From assembly GCA_964519015.1 (NCBI GenBank), contig CAZFHZ010000017.1, forward strand, positions 1-42,097: a DNA stretch of 42,097 nucleotides, written 5' to 3'. Position 1 is the stretch's first letter. The number at the start of each line of letters is the position of its first letter. A model generated the notes under the pieces. That model saw only the letters and a program-made list of their open reading frames with translations. It had not been told where the DNA came from and searched no databases. Of this stretch, positions 16,886-25,194 are shown piece by piece. A program made the translations under genes and the position numbers. Source of the DNA: CAZFHZ01 sp964519015 (GTDB lineage Bacteria > Blakebacterota > Blakebacteria > Blakebacterales > CAYUVJ01).

Positions 16886-19867
16886 TCACGATCCGATCAC
16901 GATCTCGTCGGCGAAGAGCCAGGCCTCTCCCCCGGCGCCGGGGTGCCAGTCGGGGCAGGTACCCCGGTTGATCGCCCTCAGGCGCACGAAGCGGGCGGGG
17001 AGCGAGGATTCCAGGGTGAGCGTGAAGTCGCGGCGGAGACTGCCGTAGGCCCGTTCGTCCACCTCCCCGGCCACCCGGCCGAGCTCCTGCCACTGCCGGC
17101 CGTCACGGCTGAGTTCCCAGACCACCTCGGTCGGCAGCCAGATCCAGGAGCCGACGTCCTGCAGGAAGCCGGCGGCCAGCCGCCCCACCTCACGCACCGA
17201 GCCCAGATCGATGGTGGCCACCAAGTCGACCCCCTGGAAACCCTGCCAGGTCCCGGTGCGGAAATCCTCCCCGCCCCGGACCCCGTCGATGAGGGCAAGT
17301 CCTCCGCCGGCAGCATACTGGCCGGAGAACGGATGCTCCAGGGAGACGGTCACCTCTTCCGGTACCCGGTGGAACGAGGCCGCCACCACGGCGCTGGGCC
17401 CGCTCCCGGTTCGCACGGCCGCCATCTGCAGCACCGCGGAGCGGTCCAACCGGAAGGGCCGTTCGTATCGGGTCGAGACCGTGGACGGTTCCGACCCGTC
17501 GAGCGTGTAGTGGATCGCCCCTTCCCCTCCCGGCACCCCCAGCGCGACCTCGGTGGAACCCCGGAAGACGCGCTCCCCGGCCGCCACGAAGGGGACGGGC
17601 GTGATGGGGGGACCCTCGATCCGCGAGACGGGCCGGTCGTCCGGGGCGATCCCCCAGGCCAGACCCGGGCTGGGCGACATCTTGAAGAAAAGCTCCCCCC
17701 CGGCCAGCAGTTCGGCGTGCTCGAGCCAGGAGCGGGTTCGGAAACTGCCGTCCAGGGAGGTCTCCCGGACGAAAGGTCGGTAGGGGGAGGTCCCCCGGGC
17801 GTGGAGGGTGAAGGTCCTTCTCCCGGCCAGATGGAGGGTCGCCTCCGGGAAGAGGGGAGCGGCCAGCGCATACCGGGTCGAACCGGGCACCACCGGATAG
17901 AAGCCGAGCGCCGCGAAGACGTACCAGGCGCTCATCTGGCCGCAGTCCTCGTTGCCCGGCAGGCCGTCGGGCCGGTCGGTGTAGAGACGGTCGGCGATCT
18001 CCCGGACCCGCCGGGCCGTCTGCCACGGTTGCCCGGCGAAGTCGTAGAGCCAGGCCAGGTGGTGGCTCGGCTCGTTCCCGTGGGCGTACTGCCCGATCGT
18101 CCCGGTGATGTCCGCCTGCTCCCGCCCGGTAGTCCCGGGCGGTGCGGTGAAGAGGCTGTCGAGCCGGTCGCCGAAGGCCTGGGATCCGCCCAACAGGTCC
18201 ATCAGCCCGGAGAGATCGTGCGGGACGAAGAAGCGGTACTGCCAGGCGTTGGCCTCGGTGTAGTTGAAGTTGACCTCCCGGGAGTCGAAGGGTTCAAACC
18301 AGTGGGCGCCCACCTTGGCTCGCATGAATCCCGTGGCGGGGTCGAAGACGTTCTTCCACGACTGGGCCCGGCGGTCGAACCGTGCGGCGGTCTCTCTCTC
18401 TCCCAGTGCTTCGGCGAAGCGGGCGATGCACCAGTCGTCGTAGGCGTACTCCAGGGTGCGGGAGACCGATTCCCCCGCCTGGTCCGAGGGGATGTAACCG
18501 TCACGCCGATAGGCGGCCAGGCCGAAGCGGTCGCCGTCGGCACCGGCCACCATGGCCTCCAGGGCCAGCCGGGGATCGAAGTCGCGGATCCCCTTCATCC
18601 AGGCGTCTACGATGACCGGCACGGCATGGTAGCCGATCATGGTGTCGGTCTCATTGCCGGCCAGCTCCCACACCGGCAGGCGTCCCCCCTGCCGGTAGTG
18701 GAGCAGCATGGTCCGGATGAAGTCGACGCTGCGCTCCGGCTGGAGCAGCACATACAGGGGATGGGCGGCCCGGAAGGTGTCCCAGAGAGAGAAGACGGTG
18801 TAGACGTCGTGCCCCGCCGACGGGTGGACCTCACCGTCCAGCCCCCGGTAGCGGCCGTCGGTGTCGGAGAAGAGGTTGGGAGCGAGGAAGGCATGGTAGA
18901 GGGCGGTGTAGAAGATGCGCCGCCGCGCCCGGCTCCCCCCCTTCACCTCCACCTTGCCCAGTTCGGCCGACCAGACTTCCTCGGCCTTCGACCGCACCGC
19001 CTCGAAGTCCCAGCCGGGAAGCTCGTGCTCCAGGTTGCGGCGGGCCCCTTCGATGTCCACCCCGGAGAGGCCGACCTTGACCAGCAGGGGTTCCTCCCAC
19101 GCCCCGGTGAATCCGACGAAGGCCTTCAGTCTCCTCCCCCGCGCCTCCTCGATCCCGCCGCGCAGGGAATCCCCGACCGCGATCCCGCGCCGATCGAAGG
19201 GACGGGAGAAGCGGATCACGAAGAAGACCCGCTGGTCCCGTGCCCAGGAGGAGGAGAAACGCCAGCCTTCGAGCTCGGTGTCGGAGACGAAGCGGATCGA
19301 AGCGTCGGTGACCGGGTCGCGGTGGACCAGGTCGAGGATGACGCCGGCCGAGTCGGTGGCCGGGAAGCGGTAGCGGTGGAGGGCCGCCCGGCGGGTGGCG
19401 GTCAGTTCCACCTCCACCCCCGGGTCGTCCAGGTGGACGGCGTAGTAGCCGGGCTGGGCCCGCTCGCGGTGATGATCGAAGCGGGAGCCGTAGCCCGGGC
19501 GGCCGTCGGCTCCGTTGTTCCAGCGCACCACACCGACCGTGGGCATCAGCAGCACATCGCCGTAATCGGGGATGCCGGTGCCGCTCAGATGGGTGTGACT
19601 GAACCCGTAGATCACAGAATCGCTCCAGTGGTAGCCGCTGGAGCCGTCCCACCCCTGCAGCCGGGTATCGGGTCCGGCCTGGACCATGCCGAAGGGGAGC
19701 GAAGCCGCCGGGTGGGTGTGCCCGTGGGCATCGGTACCGATGAAGGGATCGACCGAATCGAGCGGGCTCTCCCCGGTCCCGGTGCAACCGACCAGGAACG
19801 CCAGCAGCAGGAACGCCGGCATCCCTGGTCCGGTCCCGGTCCGGTGGTCAGTGCCGGATCGCGTCAT
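16886..19867 (-). CDS. GH92 alpha-mannosidase lipoprotein with C-terminal binding domains
   Basis: This is a 993-residue glycosidase of family GH92, calcium-dependent exo-acting alpha-mannosidases. Family motifs are clear: DPFIGTDAHGHTHPAASLPF (40-59), YGFSHTHLSGTG (87-98), WELAGNETDTMIGYHAVPV (400-418), NYTEANAWQY (535-544, likely holding the general acid), HGNEPSHHLAWLYDF (596-610) and GNEDCGQMSAWYVF (638-651, likely holding the base). A lipobox LVGC (Cys28) anchors it, probably to the outer membrane. After the catalytic part come a chitobiase-like domain (about 780-830, HYTLDGSEPS) and a discoidin-like F5/8-type domain (about 845-990). The start at 19867 overlaps the GH2 gene by 20 bases. 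ATG 19822 is possible but would leave a signal peptide with no positive charge. It would remove alpha-mannose from glycans, next to a beta-mannosidase. Confidence 0.92.
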   Translation of the reverse strand: MTRSGTDHRTGTGPGMPAFLLLAFLVGCTGTGESPLDSVDPFIGTDAHGHTHPAASLPFGMVQAGPDTRLQGWDGSSGYHWSDSVIYGFSHTHLSGTGIPDYGDVLLMPTVGVVRWNNGADGRPGYGSRFDHHRERAQPGYYAVHLDDPGVEVELTATRRAALHRYRFPATDSAGVILDLVHRDPVTDASIRFVSDTELEGWRFSSSWARDQRVFFVIRFSRPFDRRGIAVGDSLRGGIEEARGRRLKAFVGFTGAWEEPLLVKVGLSGVDIEGARRNLEHELPGWDFEAVRSKAEEVWSAELGKVEVKGGSRARRRIFYTALYHAFLAPNLFSDTDGRYRGLDGEVHPSAGHDVYTVFSLWDTFRAAHPLYVLLQPERSVDFIRTMLLHYRQGGRLPVWELAGNETDTMIGYHAVPVIVDAWMKGIRDFDPRLALEAMVAGADGDRFGLAAYRRDGYIPSDQAGESVSRTLEYAYDDWCIARFAEALGERETAARFDRRAQSWKNVFDPATGFMRAKVGAHWFEPFDSREVNFNYTEANAWQYRFFVPHDLSGLMDLLGGSQAFGDRLDSLFTAPPGTTGREQADITGTIGQYAHGNEPSHHLAWLYDFAGQPWQTARRVREIADRLYTDRPDGLPGNEDCGQMSAWYVFAALGFYPVVPGSTRYALAAPLFPEATLHLAGRRTFTLHARGTSPYRPFVRETSLDGSFRTRSWLEHAELLAGGELFFKMSPSPGLAWGIAPDDRPVSRIEGPPITPVPFVAAGERVFRGSTEVALGVPGGEGAIHYTLDGSEPSTVSTRYERPFRLDRSAVLQMAAVRTGSGPSAVVAASFHRVPEEVTVSLEHPFSGQYAAGGGLALIDGVRGGEDFRTGTWQGFQGVDLVATIDLGSVREVGRLAAGFLQDVGSWIWLPTEVVWELSRDGRQWQELGRVAGEVDERAYGSLRRDFTLTLESSLPARFVRLRAINRGTCPDWHPGAGGEAWLFADEIVIGS

Positions 19868-22427
19868 AGAGTGAGATCACCCGCAGATTCGCTTCGAACC
19901 GGGCCGCCGAGACCGGTTCACCGGTCAGGAATCGGACCACCCGGCGCTCCCCCGGCACCAGGTCGAAGTAGTCGTCGGAGAACCGGCCGGCGATCCCCTC
20001 GGCCCGCAGGTGGACGTCGCGGGCCAGCCGGTGGGCCTGCAACGTCACCGTGATCCCCGCCGGACCGACGGCGACGGCCGTCAGGATCTGGGGATCGGGG
20101 ATCTGGGCTTTTTGCGGGAGGGTGAAGTAGAGGAGGTGCTCGGCGATCCGCTCCCCTGCCTCCCACAGTTCGCAGCGCAGGACCAGTCCGGCGGGATCGC
20201 GCTCCCCGATCCACTCCGCGCGCGCCAGTGAGAACGCCTCCCGGCTGGTCACTGCGGGGACCTCCACCTCACGCCGCTCACTGCGGAGCAGGCGTCCTTC
20301 CACATCGAGCAGATCCAGGCGCAGTTCGGCCGGGAAGTCTTCCCGCCGGTCGGAGACGATCCACACTCCCACCCGATCCCCCTCAATGTGAGGGCTCACC
20401 AGCACCGGAGCGTAGAAGCGGCGGGCGTAGTAGTGGAGCGCCTTCCAGCGGCCGTACCAGTCGATGCCCGACCAGGAGGCCACCGGCCAGCAGTCGTCGA
20501 TCTGCCAGTAGAGGGAACCCATGTTGCGCGGCATGATCCGGCGCAGGTGTTCGGCCCCGATCCGGATCCCCTCGGCCTGCAGCACCTGGCTCAGGTAGAG
20601 GAAGGAGGAGAGATCCTTTGCTTCCGGATAGCGTTGGAGCAGATAGGTGCGGATGAGCTGGTTGCCGCGGGGGTGTTTCTGGTGGGCCCGCATCACCACC
20701 GAGTCGATGTCCCGGTCCGCCGGATCGGTGTAGGACTCGACACTCTCCAGGGTGGGGAAGGACTGGAAACCGTATTCGCTCATGAAGCGGGGAAACTGTG
20801 CTTCATAGGACTCGAAGGGTTCTTCCCCGTGCCAGACCCCCCAGTAGTGCACATCCCCCATACGCTGGGAATCAGGGTCCTCCCGCAGGTCCGAGGAAGG
20901 GGAGGAGGGCCAGTAGGGCCGGGCCGGATCGTGCTCGGCGACCACCTCGGGGAGCACCCCGTGGAAGAGCTTGAGGTAGTCCTCCCACACCGAAGCGGGC
21001 AGCTGCCGCTGCCATCCCCAGTGCCGCCAGGCGGTCTCCACCTCGTTGTTCCCGCACCAGAGCACCAGGGCGGGATGGTCGCGCAGCCGGCGGACCTGAT
21101 CGGTCGCCTCCGCCCGCACGTTGGCCAGGAAGGCCTCGTCCCCCGGATACATGGAACAGGAGAACATGAAGTCCTGCCAGACCATCAGGCCGAGTTCGTC
21201 GCACAGCGCGTAGAAGGTGTCCGACTCGTAGATCCCCCCACCCCAGACCCGCAGCATGTTCATGTTGGCGTCACGGCAGGCGGTCAGCAGTTCACGGTAG
21301 CGCTGCGGCGTGAGGCGGGAGGGGAAGGAATCGGCCGGGATCCAGTTCCCCCCCTTGGCGAAGACCGGTACTCCGTTAATCACGAAGGTGAAACTCTCCC
21401 CCCACTCATCCCGCTCCCGGCGCAGTTCCACACTGCGCAGGCCGATCCGTTCGTGGGCCCGGTCGAGGACCCGGCCGTGGCGGCGCAGTTCCACCTCCAC
21501 CCCGTACATGCTCTGCAACCCCAGGCCGTTGGGCCACCAGAGCAGTGGTGAGGGGACGACCAGGCCGACCTCGATACGGTTGCTCCCCGTGGAGAGTTCG
21601 ACGGAGCTGGAGACCTCGGAGAAGCGCTGGTTCGGATTCCGGACCACTACCTCGACCACCCCGGGGAGCGCGGATTCCACCTCCACGATCGCGGTCAGGC
21701 TGGCCGACTTCTCCCCCAGCCGGTCCTGCCTGACCTGCAGGTCGCGGATGCGCGGGCCGTCCCACGCCTCCAGGTAGACGGGCCGCCAGATGCCGCTGGT
21801 GACGTAACGGGGACCCCAGTCCCAGCCGAAGTGGTAGGGGGCCTTGCGGGTATAGGGGCTCGTCTTCTCCCCCTGGTCGTTGGAGGCGGGGAGCTGCCAG
21901 GAGCGTCCCGCCATCCGCGGCAGAACCTCGTTGATGGGGGATCGCAGGAGTACCACGAGCTCGTTCGGACCGGCCCGCAGGCGCCCGGTCACGTCCACCC
22001 GCCAGGTCCGGAACATGTTGTCGGCCTGCAGCACCACTTCACCGTTCAAACGGACTTCGGCGTAGGTGTCGAGCCCTTCGAAGACCAGCTCCACCTGTTT
22101 TCGGGCCAGGATGGTCCCGTCGACCTGGAAGCGGTCGCGGTAGAGCCAGTCGGCCCGGCCGATCCACTGCAGGCCCTCCTCGGCGTCGCGCCAGAAAGGG
22201 TCCCCGATGAGGCCGGTGGCCCGCAAGTCGGTATGGATGCAACCGGGCACCGTGGCGGAGTGCCATTCCCGCTGATCGGCCCGGCGGAACTCCCAGCCGC
22301 CGACGAGCAGGAAACGGGTGGCGTCGGCCGGGTCGGGTACGGGGACAGGACCCGCCTCCCCGCCACAGCCGGAAAGGAACAGAACCAGCAGTATCGGGAG
22401 GAGAATGGGGGGCTCCGGTCCTCGCAT
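19848..22427 (-). CDS. GH2 beta-mannosidase lipoprotein
   Basis: This is an 859-residue enzyme with a lipoprotein signal (MRGPEPPILLPILLVLFLSGC, Cys21). ATG 22427 has AAGGAG six bases upstream. The GH2 layout is present: a jelly-roll sugar-binding domain (about 40-220, with ATVPGCIHTDL and HFGWDWGPRYVTSGIWRPVY), an immunoglobulin-like domain, and a TIM barrel from about 345. The acid/base is the Glu in WCGNNEVETAW (Glu462) and the nucleophile is the Glu in FMSEYGFQSFP (Glu551). The VPGCIHTDL and FGWDWGPR motifs point to beta-mannosidase rather than beta-galactosidase. It releases terminal beta-mannose, for example from the N-glycan core or mannan oligosaccharides. It is the first gene of a two-gene operon with the GH92 enzyme. 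Confidence 0.92.
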   Translation of the reverse strand: MRGPEPPILLPILLVLFLSGCGGEAGPVPVPDPADATRFLLVGGWEFRRADQREWHSATVPGCIHTDLRATGLIGDPFWRDAEEGLQWIGRADWLYRDRFQVDGTILARKQVELVFEGLDTYAEVRLNGEVVLQADNMFRTWRVDVTGRLRAGPNELVVLLRSPINEVLPRMAGRSWQLPASNDQGEKTSPYTRKAPYHFGWDWGPRYVTSGIWRPVYLEAWDGPRIRDLQVRQDRLGEKSASLTAIVEVESALPGVVEVVVRNPNQRFSEVSSSVELSTGSNRIEVGLVVPSPLLWWPNGLGLQSMYGVEVELRRHGRVLDRAHERIGLRSVELRRERDEWGESFTFVINGVPVFAKGGNWIPADSFPSRLTPQRYRELLTACRDANMNMLRVWGGGIYESDTFYALCDELGLMVWQDFMFSCSMYPGDEAFLANVRAEATDQVRRLRDHPALVLWCGNNEVETAWRHWGWQRQLPASVWEDYLKLFHGVLPEVVAEHDPARPYWPSSPSSDLREDPDSQRMGDVHYWGVWHGEEPFESYEAQFPRFMSEYGFQSFPTLESVESYTDPADRDIDSVVMRAHQKHPRGNQLIRTYLLQRYPEAKDLSSFLYLSQVLQAEGIRIGAEHLRRIMPRNMGSLYWQIDDCWPVASWSGIDWYGRWKALHYYARRFYAPVLVSPHIEGDRVGVWIVSDRREDFPAELRLDLLDVEGRLLRSERREVEVPAVTSREAFSLARAEWIGERDPAGLVLRCELWEAGERIAEHLLYFTLPQKAQIPDPQILTAVAVGPAGITVTLQAHRLARDVHLRAEGIAGRFSDDYFDLVPGERRVVRFLTGEPVSAARFEANLRVISLYDAIRH

Positions 22428-22691
22428 CGGGTCTCCTTCGACCGTTCCAGCCGGGGTGTGCCCCCACCGGGGGGCGGATCCGTCCAGTCTATCGCTCCGG
22501 CCCGCTCCGGCCAAGGCGTCCGGCCGGTGGATGCGATTTCCCTTTACCCGGAGGTCGCCGGCGTAGAGCTTGTACTTCCCCCGCAGGGGCCCGGGACACC
22601 ACACCTGCATCCGTCACCAGGCAGTCGCCGGACCGTCACCCGTCGGGGCCGTATTGTGCTGGAGGGAACCGGACACAGAAAGGGAACCATC
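22428..22691. other. Divergent intergenic region between the GH2 and DUF2934 genes
   Basis: These 264 bases must hold promoters for the mannosidase operon (minus) and for the small DUF2934 gene (plus). I see no consensus boxes, only GC-rich sequence and the ribosome sites at its two edges. Confidence 0.35.
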
Positions 22692-22934
22692 ATGTACGAT
22701 CCACAGATCGAAGAGCGCATCCGCCGGCGCGCGTTCGACCTCTGGCTGGCCGAGAACGGCTCACACGGACGTGACCAGGCACACTGGATGCAGGCCGAGC
22801 GTGAGGTGATGGCCGAAGTGGAGGCGGAGAAGAAGGCCGCGGCCGGTTCACCCGCTCCGAAGAAGAAGATTTCCGCGAAGAAGACGGCCCCGAAGAAAAC
22901 CGCGACCAGGAAGTCCTCCCGTACGAAGAAGTAG
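22692..22934 (+). CDS. Small DUF2934 protein with Lys-rich histone-like tail
   Basis: This is an 80-residue protein starting at ATG 22692 with AAAGGGA upstream. Residues 5-40 (QIEERIRRRAFDLWLAENGS, then HGRDQAHWMQAEREVM) are a textbook DUF2934 motif, a short helical unit of unknown function often found beside carbohydrate or stress genes. Residues 47-80 are almost only Lys, Ala, Pro, Ser and Thr, with repeats such as KKTAPKKTATRKS, like the tail of bacterial H1-type proteins. The tail suggests binding to nucleic acid or another polyanion. The gene sits 46 bases before glgB on the same strand, so it may be co-expressed with the glycogen operon. A longer overlapping frame starting at 21831 is the shadow of the GH2 gene. 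Confidence 0.82.
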   Translation: MYDPQIEERIRRRAFDLWLAENGSHGRDQAHWMQAEREVMAEVEAEKKAAAGSPAPKKKISAKKTAPKKTATRKSSRTKK

Positions 22935-22980
22935 CGACCGGCTTGCGGGTCCGGGCACTGGACAGTTAGGTTCTGGTACC

Positions 22981-25188
22981 ATGGACCGCAAGACACGGGA
23001 TCGCGAGATCGAGGCCATTCGCCGGGGGGAGCACCCCGACCCCTTCGCTTTCCTGGGGATGCACCCGGGATCGGCCGGTGAAGCGGTGGTGGTCCGTACC
23101 TTCCAGCCGGGGGCCGAACGGGTGGAAGTGGTGGATGCCATCGATTCCACCCCGGCCGGTGAGCTCGAGCGGGTGCACCCCGAGGGTTTCTTCACCGCCC
23201 CGCTCCCCGGTCGCACCCACCCCTTTCCCTACCGGCTCCGGGTCACTTGGCCCGAGGGGACCGAGGAGGTGGACGATCCCTTCCGCTTCCCTCCGGTGCT
23301 GGGCGAACTCGACCGCTACTTCCTGGCCGAGGGAACCCACTTGCGCTCCTGGGAGAAGCTGGGCGCCCATCCCCGCACGCTGGAAGGGGTGGCCGGTGTT
23401 TCCTTCGCCGTCTGGGCGCCCAATGCCCGGCGGGTCAGCGTGGTGGGGGACTTCAACGCCTGGGACGGTCGCCGGCATCCGATGCGTCGCCATCCCGGCT
23501 GCGGGGTGTGGGAGATCTTCGTTCCCGGCCTGGGCGAGGAGACGCTCTATAAGTACGAACTCCTCGGCGCCGACGGGGAGATCCTGCCGCTCAAGACCGA
23601 CCCGTTCGCCTTCCGGTGCGAAGTGCCGCCCCGGACCGCGGCGGTGGTGCACGATCTGGCCGGCTTCCGCTGGTCGGACGAGGAGTGGCTGCGGGGGCGC
23701 GGCGCCGGAGCCCACCGGCGGGCTCCCCTCTCGATCTACGAGGTCCACCTCGGTTCCTGGCGCCGGGTCCCCGAGGAAGGGGACCGCCCCCTGACCTATC
23801 GCGAACTCGCCGACCGGCTCATCCCCTATGTGAAGGAGCTGGGCTTCACCCATCTCGAACTGCTGCCCGTATCCGAACACCCCTTCGACGGCTCCTGGGG
23901 CTACCAGCCCCTCGGCCTCTTCGCCCCGACCAGCCGCCACGGTCCCCCCGGCGACTTCCGCGCCTTCGTGGACCGCTGCCACCGGGAGGGGATCGGAGTG
24001 ATCCTCGACTGGGTGGCGGGGCACTTCCCCGAGGATGAGTACGGCCTGGTCCGCTTCGACGGCACCCACCTCTACGAACATGCCGATCCCCGCCAGGGCC
24101 GCCACGCCGACTGGGGCACGCTGGTCTACAACTACGGGCGGAGCGAGGTACGCAACTTCCTGCTGGCCAACGCCCTCTTCTGGCTGAAGGAGTACCACAT
24201 CGACGCGCTGCGGGTGGACGCGGTGGCCTCGATGCTCTACCTCGACTACAGCCGGCCGCCGGGGGAGTGGCTGCCCAACCGCTTCGGCGGGCGGGAGAAC
24301 CTGGAGGCGATCGAATTCCTGCGGAGGATGAACACGCTCGTCTACGGGGAGGAACCGGGGGCCTTCACGGTAGCCGAGGAGTCGACCGCCTGGCCCATGG
24401 TCTCCCACCCCGTCCACCTGGGAGGGCTGGGCTTCGGCTATAAATGGAACATGGGGTGGATGAACGATACGCTCCGCTTCATGGCCCACGACCCCGTGCA
24501 CCGTTCCTGGCACCACGATCTTCTGACCTTCGGCCTGATTTACGCCTTCCACGAGAACTTCGTCCTCCCCCTCTCCCACGACGAGGTGGTGCACGGCAAG
24601 GGTTCCCTGCTGGGGAAGATGCCGGGGGACGCCTGGCAGCGGTTCGCCAACCTGCGCGCCTACCTGACCTTCCAGTACGCCCTGCCGGGGAAGAAACTTC
24701 TTTTCATGGGAGGGGAGTTCGCCCAGCCGGGGGAGTGGCGGCACGACCGCAGCCTCGACTGGCATCTGCTCGAGGAACCCGCCCATGGCGGAGTCCAGGC
24801 CCTGGTGAGAGACCTGAACCACCTCTACCGCCGCCTGCCGGCCCTCCACCGGCTCGATTGCGAACCGGGGGGATTTGCCTGGATCGACTGCAACGACAAC
24901 CGCCAGAACGTCCTCTCCTGGCTGCGCCGCTCCGACGGAGCGGATCCCGAGGTGCTGGTGGTCTGCAACTTCACGCCGGTGGTGCGTCACCGCTATCGGG
25001 TGGGGGTGCCCCGCGGCGGCCGGTGGATCGAGGTTTTCAACTCCGACTCCCGCTTCTACGGCGGGAGCGACGTGGGGAACCCCGTCGGGGTGGTGGCCCA
25101 GCCGGTGCCCCGGCACGGACACGCCTGGTCGGTCGAGCTGACCCTCCCCCCCCTGGCCGGGATCCTGCTACTCCCGCAGCCGGAGTGA
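22981..25188 (+). CDS. glgB: 1,4-alpha-glucan branching enzyme
   Basis: This is a 735-residue GH13 branching enzyme. It cuts alpha-1,4-glucan and re-attaches the piece through alpha-1,6 links. It has two N-terminal CBM48-type beta domains (about 15-110 and 115-225; the second contains FAVWAPNARRVSVVGDFNAW). The catalytic barrel follows from about 250 (SIYEVHLGSW), then a C-terminal beta domain. Catalytic residues are Asp413 (LRVDAVASMLY), Glu466 (TVAEEST) and Asp534 (LSHDEVVHGK). The length equals that of the long, two-CBM form known from Escherichia coli. It is the first of three packed genes, glgB-glgX-malQ. The ribosome site before ATG 22981 is weak. The glycogen synthase and phosphorylase genes are 11 kb away on the other strand. 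Confidence 0.97.
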   Translation: MDRKTRDREIEAIRRGEHPDPFAFLGMHPGSAGEAVVVRTFQPGAERVEVVDAIDSTPAGELERVHPEGFFTAPLPGRTHPFPYRLRVTWPEGTEEVDDPFRFPPVLGELDRYFLAEGTHLRSWEKLGAHPRTLEGVAGVSFAVWAPNARRVSVVGDFNAWDGRRHPMRRHPGCGVWEIFVPGLGEETLYKYELLGADGEILPLKTDPFAFRCEVPPRTAAVVHDLAGFRWSDEEWLRGRGAGAHRRAPLSIYEVHLGSWRRVPEEGDRPLTYRELADRLIPYVKELGFTHLELLPVSEHPFDGSWGYQPLGLFAPTSRHGPPGDFRAFVDRCHREGIGVILDWVAGHFPEDEYGLVRFDGTHLYEHADPRQGRHADWGTLVYNYGRSEVRNFLLANALFWLKEYHIDALRVDAVASMLYLDYSRPPGEWLPNRFGGRENLEAIEFLRRMNTLVYGEEPGAFTVAEESTAWPMVSHPVHLGGLGFGYKWNMGWMNDTLRFMAHDPVHRSWHHDLLTFGLIYAFHENFVLPLSHDEVVHGKGSLLGKMPGDAWQRFANLRAYLTFQYALPGKKLLFMGGEFAQPGEWRHDRSLDWHLLEEPAHGGVQALVRDLNHLYRRLPALHRLDCEPGGFAWIDCNDNRQNVLSWLRRSDGADPEVLVVCNFTPVVRHRYRVGVPRGGRWIEVFNSDSRFYGGSDVGNPVGVVAQPVPRHGHAWSVELTLPPLAGILLLPQPE

Positions 25189-25194
25189 GCGGCC

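Noticed and set aside
16943..20053. Plus-strand open frame of over 1000 codons opposite the GH92 and GH2 genes
   Set aside because: It mirrors well-supported glycosidase genes, is rich in Gly/Pro/Arg from GC-biased codons, and has no recognisable domain.
22966..25122. Long minus-strand open frame opposite glgB
   Set aside because: It is the antisense shadow of glgB, which has all catalytic residues intact.
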